Assembly: GCA_903900335.1 (NCBI GenBank)
Contig: CAIUMP010000004.1
Span: 1-64,000 of the forward strand
DNA: 64,000 nucleotides
Reading direction: 5' to 3'
Source: an uncultured Ignavibacteriota bacterium
GTDB lineage: Bacteria; Bacteroidota; Ignavibacteria; Palsa-1295
This document shows, piece after piece, positions 22,401 through 29,550 of this stretch. The translations under genes and the position numbers were made by a program. The notes below the pieces were generated by a model. It was given only the letters and a program-made list of their open reading frames with translations. It did no database searches and was not told where the DNA came from. How positions within the stretch are numbered: position 1 is the first letter of the stretch; the number at the start of each line of letters is the position of its first letter.

Positions 22401-23791
22401 CCTTGCGCGACAAGGTTGGAATCCGTGCCAGAGCCAGTGAAATAGCGAAGCGTGGCAGGATACCCACCTTGGGGCTGAGGACCGAGGTTGTACCACGCGA
22501 CAGCGTGGCGCTTGTTCACCGCGGTGATGTTCGTGGTTCCTACCCAAACTTCAACGGACTTGGGGTCGTCCACGTATTCCTGACCGCTATTCGTAACCGC
22601 ATCGGAATTCGGTGGGATAGTTGCGTAGTAGGATTCGTAATAATGCGAGAATGCGGTGTCAAGGAAGAAGCGGTTACGACGGTACTCAATTGGTCTAATA
22701 ACATGCTCGGTCGCGACACCTGAACCCCCACCGAACGACCGATTCTGACGTTCACCCTTCTTCTGCGCCGCCAGTAATGTGACGTAAACAGGGCCAAACC
22801 GCGTTACGGCTTTGAGTCCGAACAGATCTTGTTGCGCACCAATATACTGCGAAGGTGTATTAAAGGTGACATTACCTGCATCGAAATTCTGCAGGATCTC
22901 ATCAGGAAATCCGACGTAGTTGAATTTCAGAAGATTGTCGAACTGGAACATACGATCCGAGCCCCAGTCGGCACCAATTTTCAGTTTATCACCGATGGTG
23001 CCGTTCGTCGAGACGTTGATCTCTTGCTTAAAGTCAAGACCTTGTTCAGACCCGTAAAAATTCGCTCCGCTTGTTGCATATGTCTGGTTGTCCCGATAGG
23101 CAAGGTGCACTGCGACATCACCGGATACGCGGAGATTGATCGAAGGCCGTCCGAATATCGTAGGGACGATGCTTGGCGGTATAGGTATCTGGATATTTCC
23201 GTAGTCACCGAGAATCCCTGTAGTAGCTTCGACGGTCTTGCCCGTATCCTGCTGCTTCTTGATCATCGCCTTGAAGGACTGTGTCAAGGCATCTTCTTGC
23301 TGCCTCTTCAGGTAATCGGCAAAGGAGACGCTGGATGGAGTTCTGATATCGGCGCCAAGGAAAACATCATGTTCGATCACTTTACCGCCGCTGTCGAACT
23401 CGATCTTGCGCTTAATCGCAGGACTTAGAAATCCCGGCTCGGAAGGAGGTGGGCCAGAAACCGTTGGTGGAGTAAGCCCGGATGGCGGAGAGGTCTGGAT
23501 GATCGCTGCCGCGATGGTGTCGTGCTTCGGCGGCAGCAGCGAAGAGAAGAATTTCGAAACCTTGTTCGATAGCGAGTCATACTCTTTGGAGATGATACCC
23601 TTCGCGGAGTCGACCAGAGTAATCGAGCTGTCCCGAGGAGTGGTGGTGCCGTCGTTTTTCTGCGCTTGCTTGGCATGACGGCAAGAGTCGAGCGTGAGCG
23701 ATGACAGTGCAAGCAGTACGACCAGAACCGATGGGGCATGCCGCAGCTTGCTCCAGTTACCGAAATGACAAAACGCTCGCTGTCGGTTCAA
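16409..23791 (-). CDS. sprA: SprA-type T9SS outer-membrane translocon / gliding motility protein
   Basis: 2460 aa, TTG start; size, composition and segments (IPIPPSIVPTIFGRPSINLRVSGDVAVHLAYRDNQT, MNLDQTV-like and C-terminal barrel FGASLTFSETISGDSYYNFWSIDP...RVSYTVNSQLTLEGFYRYER) recognised as SprA. Confidence 0.95.
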   Translation of the reverse strand: MNRQRAFCHFGNWSKLRHAPSVLVVLLALSSLTLDSCRHAKQAQKNDGTTTPRDSSITLVDSAKGIISKEYDSLSNKVSKFFSSLLPPKHDTIAAAIIQTSPPSGLTPPTVSGPPPSEPGFLSPAIKRKIEFDSGGKVIEHDVFLGADIRTPSSVSFADYLKRQQEDALTQSFKAMIKKQQDTGKTVEATTGILGDYGNIQIPIPPSIVPTIFGRPSINLRVSGDVAVHLAYRDNQTYATSGANFYGSEQGLDFKQEINVSTNGTIGDKLKIGADWGSDRMFQFDNLLKFNYVGFPDEILQNFDAGNVTFNTPSQYIGAQQDLFGLKAVTRFGPVYVTLLAAQKKGERQNRSFGGGSGVATEHVIRPIEYRRNRFFLDTAFSHYYESYYATIPPNSDAVTNSGQEYVDDPKSVEVWVGTTNITAVNKRHAVAWYNLGPQPQGGYPATLRYFTGSGTDSNLVAQGYFTKITDTNRYYVEPYTGVLVLNQEPDDGQLLAVSYKTTRGTKQYGDPEVTTDSNLVLKLLKPIKGFQSTTIPSWKNILKNTYYIGGANFDEKDFSVRIIAQQPGGHQAEYFRLANKQSPQKAISVLGLDRYQNSSGSGVKTPDGLVDFGSQFQTSPVVEKKTGTLVFPYLEPFGKRIRDFDTLQHNISSKYQADTTFYMPEIYNTTQDVLRYRETKQVSINVKFTGGVSSTLNLNAFNLVEGSVRVTINGTPLVENTDFRVDYNSGTVTILKPDLVQTGQINVEYDVHDIFTNATKNVLGLRAEMPLADKGVIGTTLMNYSMHLPTLKTRQGEEPLSNWIWGVDGSYKVDAPFLTDALNFLPIFNLKDKSELSIRGDAALSLPNPNTEKSPMAVDNNASIAYLDDFEGGLNQFPLYMNYGRWVPASQPADSAMQAKYAPSPTAVDSEYWLNPVNQIKGKTKWYSPNPLPSIHDIKPNKQTATPSDVAQVMDFVFDPTRPGIYNPQPANAPNTDKWGGMMQYAPGLNVASTNTDAVSVWLKINGMDPADAPNAVLRFDLGRISEDIIPNKRLDFEDKNGNGRYDDGEDIGLDGMTDDQERAAFPGAVDHNDPSNDNYQDYTADPSFDHLNGEQGNETDAQSGLKPGTEDLDGNGSLNLDNGYYEYEIPLNLQSNKYVVGNTAGTGWYQLRIPLADYNRIVGTQDSSFSNIAYYRIWMEGVNKPVDVQMYELMLVGSQWTRGSVGLSQTNPVGDQSLKVGYVDFEDNSGPPTNYCGPPGVQRELVPGQTTYIQGNEQSLNMELNNVEDTGRRQAERLFPTPNDIFNYRSMAIWVHGDPTKYPQTFTNSPADTAACTWVYVRFGSDQYNYYEYRRPLIAPTDNGNCGWQNIHIDFATLTALKASRIRPDSIMTKVVNDGTDGSQYATYRVVGGPTLTNAPYFVLGVENHEHKPLTTNVWWDELRLLDANNSVDYAYNASMQMKLAEFGRITAGMTNERPDFHRVDERFSATRALNLNWNVTGEFALEKLLPKWMEDKQTKLPLTISHAESILRPKYIVNTDIDLNQTVATLQADKAANPANAAVDQYLIDSLQLNNETLQVKNSIGASDIALRFPGSFFLIPGFVNRLSFGAGYAETYLRSPQYEYDRKWSWTGSIRYSLPPLPSWGFAPFTWIGNTFPFIGPYTGWKITPLPSNVNFILSATRGRDNSLNRLSTLTLPPEGSQQEDTLAVLRSRVPTINRIFTATRGMSMNWKPFEGGMLSPSFEYALDVSSNLAPFETYSTFNKPTRYDANGNPIYDYDSVYVYQRSVSDILHDIFPKNGSLVNPGQDFNASQKLHMGTSPKLPGLFGFEKLVRPVFDYRVEYRWQNSQTTQQNAKQGAWNNTITTGLEFNMRDLGIILFGKPITEEAPVQRGHGRDSRDRGEIGMIPEELPEHGGEERASPFPNPREEGRNPVDRGEDMRLTSRGNPLGRTKYITDTMHRNPQPVPLDTVGKIHSRGVGTAGEPGGEFAVDTVLTPVAPPIEIPVPIFVESTPPITIQKIAQALIQKPFFDWNGTRFNFTQTNSSLNGALMGNNSGITNFLARGIFAPEDDMNGPSRAYQLGLITDPSGRLLFHWQNHFPFLYYSVRHGLRAADPLGGSIDITDAFTQTNNFELTTSRPLWSGAQINLNWKLSFGFDERDALHVNSFGADSLMYAVKAGDVSRTFLSIPPLPFFNVLQSGILRVGEKYRDAVLAAGAPNVDTARAMLPPDVHNRIEREAFMQGFETLPFFTGILREYLPRLNYSFSQTGLEKFFLFSFCDHMSFRNAYNGTYKRSFRQNAGDSLNLTALQTIVYGFRPLIALDMSWDKLMNGKMTASLNYDTQTEWAADYSSARITKRLSTTIGVTANYQRQGMSIPFLKLNLKNEFGASLTFSETISGDSYYNFWSIDPGTPDGISNGGLTKTTLEPRVSYTVNSQLTLEGFYRYERTTPAASGLISPPTRLIMAGVDVRLKIQ

Positions 23792-24084
23792 AGACGATCG
23801 ACTCGAAGTAAGACATCACCAGTTGTGCCACTCATCTGGTGGCCCCAACCGGGAAACAGTAACCATACTAATTTGCCGCCCGAACTGACGGCTTGCATTG
23901 TCTCAAAGGGTCGATAATCGTCTCCAGAATTAGTTGCCGAATCCCCGCTTGACAGGAGATTGCTGAAATTGACCGAGGGCCTGTGTCGCGGGCCGTAATC
24001 TTTGGTTTGTAGAAGTGCAAAGAAAGGAATACGGTGGGCCATTAGCGGGGTTTCAACAGGCACGGAAAGCCGTGTGTTCCGCAT
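23788..24084 (-). CDS. Hypothetical 98-aa protein between rsmI and sprA
   Basis: Starts ~8 nt after the rsmI stop and overlaps the sprA TTG start (TTGA); position fits an operon but the sequence is not recognised. Confidence 0.4.
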   Translation of the reverse strand: MRNTRLSVPVETPLMAHRIPFFALLQTKDYGPRHRPSVNFSNLLSSGDSATNSGDDYRPFETMQAVSSGGKLVWLLFPGWGHQMSGTTGDVLLRVDRL

Positions 24085-24092
24085 TCGAAGTG

Positions 24093-24830
24093 TTATAGCA
24101 TTTCATCCTCATCCACGGCGTCGACAAGGTCGTACTCCCGCAGCTCCTCGTTCTTTGACCGCCCCTCCAGCACAATGACGCATTCCCCTTTAACGGACTC
24201 CGGAAATTTCTCTGTTAATCGAGCGATGACCTCCGGTATCGTGCCACGCAAAAATTCTTCGAAGTGCTTCGTTAGCTCGCGCGCAAGCGCGATGTGACGC
24301 TCCGGGCCACAGGCCTCCAGAAGCTCACCCAGCAGCCGCTTGATGCGATGAGGCGATTCGTAAATCACAACCGTTCGGTCTTCAGCGGCTAATCCCGCGA
24401 TGCGCTTTTTCCGGCCTTTTTTCAGAGGAAGGAAGCCTTCGAAGGCAAAACGGGTGGTATCCATCCCGCTTGCGGACAGTGCTGCAATGGCCGCGCAGGC
24501 TCCCGGCACCGGGACGACATCAATTCCAAGTTGCAACGCCTCCCGTACCAAGGCCCACGCCGGATCGGATATACCCGGAGTACCCGCATCGGTCACCACC
24601 GCGACGCTCGCCCCGCCCCGCAGATCATCGGCTAGCTCGGCGGCACGCGACCGCTCATTATGGGAGTGGTAGCTCACCAGACGGCGCGGCCGGATCCCGT
24701 GCCGCTCGAAGAGCACCCGCGCATGACGCGTATCCTCGCAGGCCACGATATCCGTTTCCTGCAGCAGGCGGATCGCCCGGAGCGAGATGTCCTCTAAATT
24801 CCCGATGGGGGTCGCTACCAAGTAGAGCAT
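24093..24830 (-). CDS. rsmI: 16S rRNA (cytidine(1402)-2'-O)-methyltransferase
   Basis: MLYLVATPIGNLEDISLRAIRLLQETDIVACEDTRHARVLFERHGI, VTDAGTPGISDPAW, PGACAAIAALSASGM, YESPHRIKRLL. Confidence 0.97.
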   Translation of the reverse strand: MLYLVATPIGNLEDISLRAIRLLQETDIVACEDTRHARVLFERHGIRPRRLVSYHSHNERSRAAELADDLRGGASVAVVTDAGTPGISDPAWALVREALQLGIDVVPVPGACAAIAALSASGMDTTRFAFEGFLPLKKGRKKRIAGLAAEDRTVVIYESPHRIKRLLGELLEACGPERHIALARELTKHFEEFLRGTIPEVIARLTEKFPESVKGECVIVLEGRSKNEELREYDLVDAVDEDEML

Positions 24831-24939
24831 AATAATTCTTTCTGGTGAGTTCCGAAGCGGCTATCTCAGCCTGGCGATACTCTGGCCTAATTTTGCGTTA
24901 GCATCCCAGCAGCCGCCTTAACCTAATGCACCGTTTCGC

Positions 24940-25608
24940 ATGACCCCCAACACTTCCGCATTCGCCAGTGACTCCCACCGCCAGCCGCTTTTCTCGTCAT
25001 TTGGCGGTCTTGCCGCACTCTTTCTCTCTTTCTGTACGGCCGGTTGCGCCTCCTGGTTCACCTATTCCGTGCCACCAAACCCGGACAAGTACCATCTCGC
25101 GGAACACGGCTGGCTCGCGGATGCTCGGTCATCCGACGACTCCATCTACTTCCGGCTTTATCGTACCTCCGAGCCCACGGCTGCCAACCCCTCTTTGCCA
25201 ACCGTCACCGTGGACTGCCGCTCCTGCAACCTCATCGAGGAGCCCCTTCCGGTACAATTCGACCCGACTGGCACTGCCCGCGTCTTCATTCCCGAGGCAC
25301 GCCAGCTTCTCAGCGTCAGGCTACACATACACGGAAGCGGTATAGACACCACGTTCGTCCAGAAGCAGCCGGCACCAGAACAGGCCACTTCTATCTACAA
25401 ACTGGCTACGCCGCTAAAGGGCCGCGTCCTCGTTACACAACTCGCCATTCTGGCACCGGATACCACCCTCGACCGCGCTATCTGCACCGCCCAGATTGGC
25501 GACGAACTCAATATCTTCGGAGAGCGCTCCGGCTTCTACCTCGTCCATCACCCTCTTTTCCACGAGCCATTATATCTCCTTAAGGAAAATGCGGTGCGAA
25601 TAAATTAA
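24940..25608 (+). CDS. Putative lipoprotein with C-terminal SH3-like segment
   Basis: N-terminal hydrophobic stretch ending FCTAGC (lipobox-like); C-terminus IGDELNIFGERSGFYLVHHPLFHEPLYLLKENAVRI. Confidence 0.65.
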   Translation: MTPNTSAFASDSHRQPLFSSFGGLAALFLSFCTAGCASWFTYSVPPNPDKYHLAEHGWLADARSSDDSIYFRLYRTSEPTAANPSLPTVTVDCRSCNLIEEPLPVQFDPTGTARVFIPEARQLLSVRLHIHGSGIDTTFVQKQPAPEQATSIYKLATPLKGRVLVTQLAILAPDTTLDRAICTAQIGDELNIFGERSGFYLVHHPLFHEPLYLLKENAVRIN

Positions 25609-25722
25609 CTTCGGATCGGCAAGTCGGAGTAAAGCCCCAATCAGCAGACACGGAGCACGCACGGGGCAATTGAGGAGACTGCCACAAGCACCGATAGCGC
25701 CCCGCGCGCGTTCTGCTGCTTA

Positions 25723-27339
25723 ATGTCAAAAGAATGTTCTATATCACTCTCACCCGCCGAGGCCACCGAAGAGTCACGCATCCGTGCGGCAGCAGCGGGG
25801 GAGCTTGCTCTGCCCGAAGAGCGGATCACCTCGCTCCGCATCCTCCGCCGTTCGATTGATGCGCGCAAGCGACAAGTCAAGGTTCAACTGAAGGTCGAAG
25901 TCTATTTAGATGGCGAGTCCGCACCGCCGCTCCTCGCGGAGGGAGTTGCACCGCGAGAGTATCCGTCTGTTGCCGACAAAGAACCCGTCATAATCATCGG
26001 TGCTGGACCAGCAGGACTCTTCGCCGCATTGAAGCTCATCGCGTGTGGACGCAAGCCGATCATGCTCGAACGCGGCAAGGATGTCCGCGCTCGCCGCCGC
26101 GATATTGCCGCGATACACAAGGAGCATCTCGTCGATCCCGACTCGAACTACTGTTTCGGCGAAGGTGGCGCGGGCACGTACTCGGACGGTAAGCTCTACA
26201 CGCGTAGCGATAAGCGCGGGGATGTCCGCCGCGTGCTCGAAACGCTGGTCGCGCATGGTGCCAGCCCGGATATTCTCGTTGATGCCCACCCGCATATCGG
26301 CACGAACAATCTGCCGCGCATCATCACCAATATCCGACAAACCATCCTCGACGCCGGTGGGGAGATTCACTTCAATACGAGAGCTGCCGATCTCATCATC
26401 GAAGGCTTCGCTCCATTAGAGGACGAAGTCCGCGTGGCTGGTGGCGCCCCCGCCACCAGCGGCAAAGTCAAAGGAGTAATCACCGCCAACGGCGATAGCA
26501 TCGAAGCCAGCGCCGTCATACTCGCCACGGGTCACTCCGCCCGCGACATCTTCGAACTCCTGCACCGCAAAGGCATACTCATCGAGGCAAAACCCTTCGC
26601 ACTTGGTGTGCGCGTCGAGCATCCGCAGGACTTGATTGATGAGATACAGTACAAGTGCTCGCCGCGCGATCCATTGCTTCCGCCAGCATCGTATGCACTG
26701 GTCGATCAAGTGCGCGGGAAAGGTGTGTATTCATTCTGCATGTGTCCCGGCGGGATCATCGCGCCGTGCGCGACGAAACCGGGGGAGATCGTGACGAACG
26801 GATGGTCGCCAAGCAAGCGGAATAATCCGTTCGCGAATTCGGGGATCGTATGTCAGGTGGAGTTGGATGATGTGAAGGGCTTCTCCAGCGCGGGACCGCT
26901 GGCATTCCTCCGTTTCCAACAGCACATCGAACAGCTTGCCTGGAAAGTCGGAGGTCAAACCCAAACTGCTCCGGCCCAGCGGATGATCGACTTCGTCACG
27001 AACAAAGTCTCGACAGATTTGCCGAAGAACTCCTACCAACCCGGCACCGCGAGCGTCTCGCTCCGCGATGTGCTGCCGAAGTTCATCGCAACGCGCTTGC
27101 AGGAGGCCTTCAAAGATTTCGGACAAAAGATGCGCGGCTATTACACGAACGAAGCGGTGCTCGTCGCGCCGGAAAGCCGCACGTCCTCGCCCGTCCGCAT
27201 CCCGCGCGACGCCGAAACGCTTGAGCACCCGCAAATCGCCGGACTCTACCCCTGCGGCGAAGGCGGTGGCTACGCCGGCGGCATCGTCTCCGCCGCAATG
27301 GATGGGGAAAGGGTGGCGGGGAGGATAGGTGGGAAATGA
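25723..27339 (+). CDS. FAD-dependent dehydrogenase (COG2509-like)
   Basis: PVIIIGAGPAGLFAALKLI, YCFGEGGAGTYSDGKLYTR, VILATGHSARDIFELL, CMCPGGIIAP, IAGLYPCGEGGGYAGGIVSAAMDGERVAG. Confidence 0.93.
   Translation: MSKECSISLSPAEATEESRIRAAAAGELALPEERITSLRILRRSIDARKRQVKVQLKVEVYLDGESAPPLLAEGVAPREYPSVADKEPVIIIGAGPAGLFAALKLIACGRKPIMLERGKDVRARRRDIAAIHKEHLVDPDSNYCFGEGGAGTYSDGKLYTRSDKRGDVRRVLETLVAHGASPDILVDAHPHIGTNNLPRIITNIRQTILDAGGEIHFNTRAADLIIEGFAPLEDEVRVAGGAPATSGKVKGVITANGDSIEASAVILATGHSARDIFELLHRKGILIEAKPFALGVRVEHPQDLIDEIQYKCSPRDPLLPPASYALVDQVRGKGVYSFCMCPGGIIAPCATKPGEIVTNGWSPSKRNNPFANSGIVCQVELDDVKGFSSAGPLAFLRFQQHIEQLAWKVGGQTQTAPAQRMIDFVTNKVSTDLPKNSYQPGTASVSLRDVLPKFIATRLQEAFKDFGQKMRGYYTNEAVLVAPESRTSSPVRIPRDAETLEHPQIAGLYPCGEGGGYAGGIVSAAMDGERVAGRIGGK
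27220..27328 (+). repeat. Repeat copy A: native 3' end of the FAD dehydrogenase gene
   Basis: cttgagcacccgcaaatcgccggactctacccctgcggcgaaggc...gtggcggggaggatag. Confidence 0.9.
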
Positions 27340-27365
27340 ATGACCGCAATTCCGGGTTTTGACAC

Positions 27366-27671
27366 TTGATGATCCCTAATTTACCTATTTCCGCGATTCA
27401 TGCGCTTTGTGAAGAACACAAGGTGCGCGAACTCGCGCTCTTTGGCTCCGCTGCTCGTGGTGATTTTGAGTCCGCGACGAGCGACTACGATTTTCTCGTT
27501 GAGTTTCTCGACCCCACCACGCGTGATCTTTTCCATCACTTCGATTTGCAGGACGCCCTTGAAGATTTATTAAAGCGCAAAGTCGATCTCGTTTCCAAGC
27601 GCGGATTGAAATCGTGGGTGCGGGAGCGTGTGTTGGCCGAGACGAAACCGGTCTATTATGCGAGCGCCTGA
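27366..27671 (+). CDS. MNT-type nucleotidyltransferase (MntA-like antitoxin)
   Basis: LALFGSAARGDFESATSDYDFLVEF (GS...DxD minimal nucleotidyltransferase motif). Confidence 0.9.
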   Translation: MMIPNLPISAIHALCEEHKVRELALFGSAARGDFESATSDYDFLVEFLDPTTRDLFHHFDLQDALEDLLKRKVDLVSKRGLKSWVRERVLAETKPVYYASA

Positions 27672-28008
27672 ACTTCGCCTACGAGATATTCTCGAAGCAG
27701 CGGATGCGATTCGGGAGTTCGTTGAGGAGGTCGAAACCTTTGAGTACTTCGACCGCTCCGTTCTCTATCGAAGCGCGCTTGTCTATCAACTTGTAATTAT
27801 TGGCGAAGCGTGTGCGCATCTCGACGATGAGTTTAAAGACGCACACCCAGAGGTGCCGTGGGACAAGATGAAACGCTTCCGAAATTTCATGGTCCACCAA
27901 TACTTCGGCGTTGATTACCAGGAGGTGTGGAATTCTGCTCACCGAATGCTTGATGAGATTGAAGATCAGGTGATTGCGATCATGGCGAAGGATTTTCCAG
28001 ACTTCTGA
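27658..28008 (+). CDS. HEPN-domain toxin (HepT-like, DUF86)
   Basis: KRFRNFMVHQYFGVDYQEVW contains Rx4HxY; overlaps the MNT gene by ~14 nt. ORF track starts at 27628; the Met at 27658 is preferred. Confidence 0.9.
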   Translation: MRAPELRLRDILEAADAIREFVEEVETFEYFDRSVLYRSALVYQLVIIGEACAHLDDEFKDAHPEVPWDKMKRFRNFMVHQYFGVDYQEVWNSAHRMLDEIEDQVIAIMAKDFPDF

Positions 28009-28013
28009 TACAT

Positions 28014-28106
28014 TCGCCGGACTCTACCCTTACGGCGAAGGCGGCGGCTACGCCGGCGGCATCGTCTCCGCCGCAATGGATGGGGAGCGGGTGGCGGGGA
28101 GGATAG
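28014..28106 (+). repeat. Repeat copy B: duplicated 3' end of the FAD dehydrogenase gene, after the HEPN toxin
   Basis: 93 bp, 5 mismatches to 27236..27328 by eye; in frame encodes FAGLYPYGEGGGYAGGIVSAAMDGERVAGRI. Confidence 0.93.
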
Positions 28107-28153
28107 CTCCTCGACAGTAGCACTTTCTTGATTCCGACGTTGTATTATTTAGC

Positions 28154-28372
28154 ATGACACACACAGTTGAAGAAGTAATTGAGCAAGCCATGCACCTGGA
28201 TTCCTCCGGCCGTTTACTGGTCGCCGAGCGTTTGTATGCGAGCCTCGATCGCACGCGTGAACCCTGGATTGCCGAGGCCGAACGAAGACTTGACGATTAC
28301 CGAAATGGACGGGTCGAGAGCTTTAGCGCCGAGGAGGTTCGGAGGGAGATGGATTCGCTTCTTGGCAGATGA
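28154..28372 (+). CDS. Addiction-module antitoxin (TIGR02574-like)
   Basis: MTHTVEEVIEQAMHLDSSGRLLVAERLYASLD...EAERRLDDYRNGRVESFSAEEV; ATGA overlap with the downstream toxin. Confidence 0.87.
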   Translation: MTHTVEEVIEQAMHLDSSGRLLVAERLYASLDRTREPWIAEAERRLDDYRNGRVESFSAEEVRREMDSLLGR

Positions 28373-28674
28373 CGTATCGGCTGATCGGTCCTGCAAAAAT
28401 AGAATACCGAGATTCGATTCTGTATTACCTTGAGGAAGCCGGAAGCCAGATAGCATCCGATTTCGACGAAGCGATTGAAGCCACGCTGGGATTGATTTGT
28501 GAAGCGCCGATTCTTGCAAAGCAAATTGTACCTGACATTCGGCAGCGATTTGTCGATGGATTTCCCTTCTCGATTATTTATGCGGTCGAAGATGATGAGG
28601 TAGTTGTACTCAGTGTCAAACACGACAGCCGCGCCGACGAGCACTGGCAGGCGCGACTGCAGAACCCCCAATAA
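28369..28674 (+). CDS. RelE/ParE-family toxin
   Basis: YRLIGPAKIEYRDSILYYLEEAGSQIASDFDEAIEATLGLICEAPILAKQIVPDIRQRFVDGFPFSIIYAVEDDEVVVLSVKHDSR. Confidence 0.9.
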   Translation: MTYRLIGPAKIEYRDSILYYLEEAGSQIASDFDEAIEATLGLICEAPILAKQIVPDIRQRFVDGFPFSIIYAVEDDEVVVLSVKHDSRADEHWQARLQNPQ

Positions 28675-28675
28675 A

Positions 28676-28770
28676 CTGGAGCACCCACAGATCGCCAGAC
28701 TCTACCCCTGCGGCGAAGGCGGCGGCCTCTTCTCCGCCGCAACGGATGGGGAGAGGGTGGCGGGGAGGAT
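28676..28770 (+). repeat. Repeat copy C: duplicated 3' end of the FAD dehydrogenase gene, after the RelE/ParE toxin
   Basis: ctggagcacccacagatcgccagactctacccctgcggcgaaggcggcggcctcttctcc...gtggcggggaggat; encodes LEHPQIARLYPCGEGGG(4-aa deletion)LFSAATDGERVAGRI. Confidence 0.92.
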
Positions 28771-28816
28771 TACTATTCGAGCTTGACCATCCACGTCCAA
28801 CTGCGCTCGCTCTTGA

Positions 28817-28862
28817 CCTGGTAGGATGGTAGGAATCTTTACCCTCATGCCATCCTACCAGG
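28817..28862 (-). repeat. 46-bp hairpin repeat, copy 1 (inverted)
   Basis: CCTGGTAGGATGG...CCATCCTACCAGG; perfect inverted arms. Confidence 0.9.
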
Positions 28863-29147
28863 TCTCATGGCTTCGATGGGTGTTGGACTGAAGTCGCTGA
28901 TACAATTGGACAAGTGCAAGTAGTGGGAAAATCGTCGACAATGCTACTATCTTCACTTTTGAGCTCACATTGGAACGACTATGACAAATCAACTACCATC
29001 ACCGTAAGCTATGTCTGAACAATGGTGAAGAATATTGGTGAGCCCTCTCCCGAGAGATGGCTCCACAGAAATGGCTCCACAGAAGAAGATTGTATTTCGA
29101 TTAAATTAACCATTTGACGAGTATACAGTTCGAACGGTAAGCTCCGC

Positions 29148-29193
29148 CCTGGTAGGATGGCATGTGGGTAGGGATATATACCATCCTGCCAGG
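29148..29193 (+). repeat. 46-bp hairpin repeat, copy 2
   Basis: CCTGGTAGGATGGCATGTGGGTAGGGATATATACCATCCTGCCAGG. Confidence 0.9.
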
Positions 29194-29263
29194 TTCATCC
29201 GGTACTCCACCGATGTGAATGGGCATCGTGCAAGTAACTCCGTTTTGCAGGTCTGTATAAGAA

Positions 29264-29309
29264 GTTGGCAGGATGGCATGAGGGTAGGGATACGTGCCAT
29301 CCTGCCAGG
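29264..29309 (+). repeat. 46-bp hairpin repeat, copy 3
   Basis: GTTGGCAGGATGGCATGAGGGTAGGGATACGTGCCATCCTGCCAGG. Confidence 0.9.
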
Positions 29310-29550
29310 TAGAGCAGTCAGTTTAGCGCAGTTTGAGTTATCATCGCCCGAATGCAAGTGGGATGAAACCCGTGGCAGCCTCACTGCATCGGACTGAGCG
29401 CTTCTCCCAGAATGGCTTTGAATGGGACTGCTTCCGACCGAGCCATTTGCTAATCATTATTCCATCGAACTTATGCCCAGAGTGACTCGTTTTCGCGGCC
29501 TCGTTAAACCTGGGAGCCCTTTTTATGAGGGCCGAATTGTTAGGATAATT

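Noticed and set aside
16696-23739. Many plus- and minus-strand ORFs inside sprA (e.g. 17348..18346, 20384..21061)
   Set aside because: Entirely antisense or out-of-frame to the 2460-aa SprA reading frame; no recognisable domains.
28604-28786. ORF ending LEHPQIARLYPCGEGGGLFSAATDGERVAGRITIRA as a separate gene
   Set aside because: It is the displaced copy of the FAD-dehydrogenase 3' end (copy C) preceded by out-of-frame toxin sequence.
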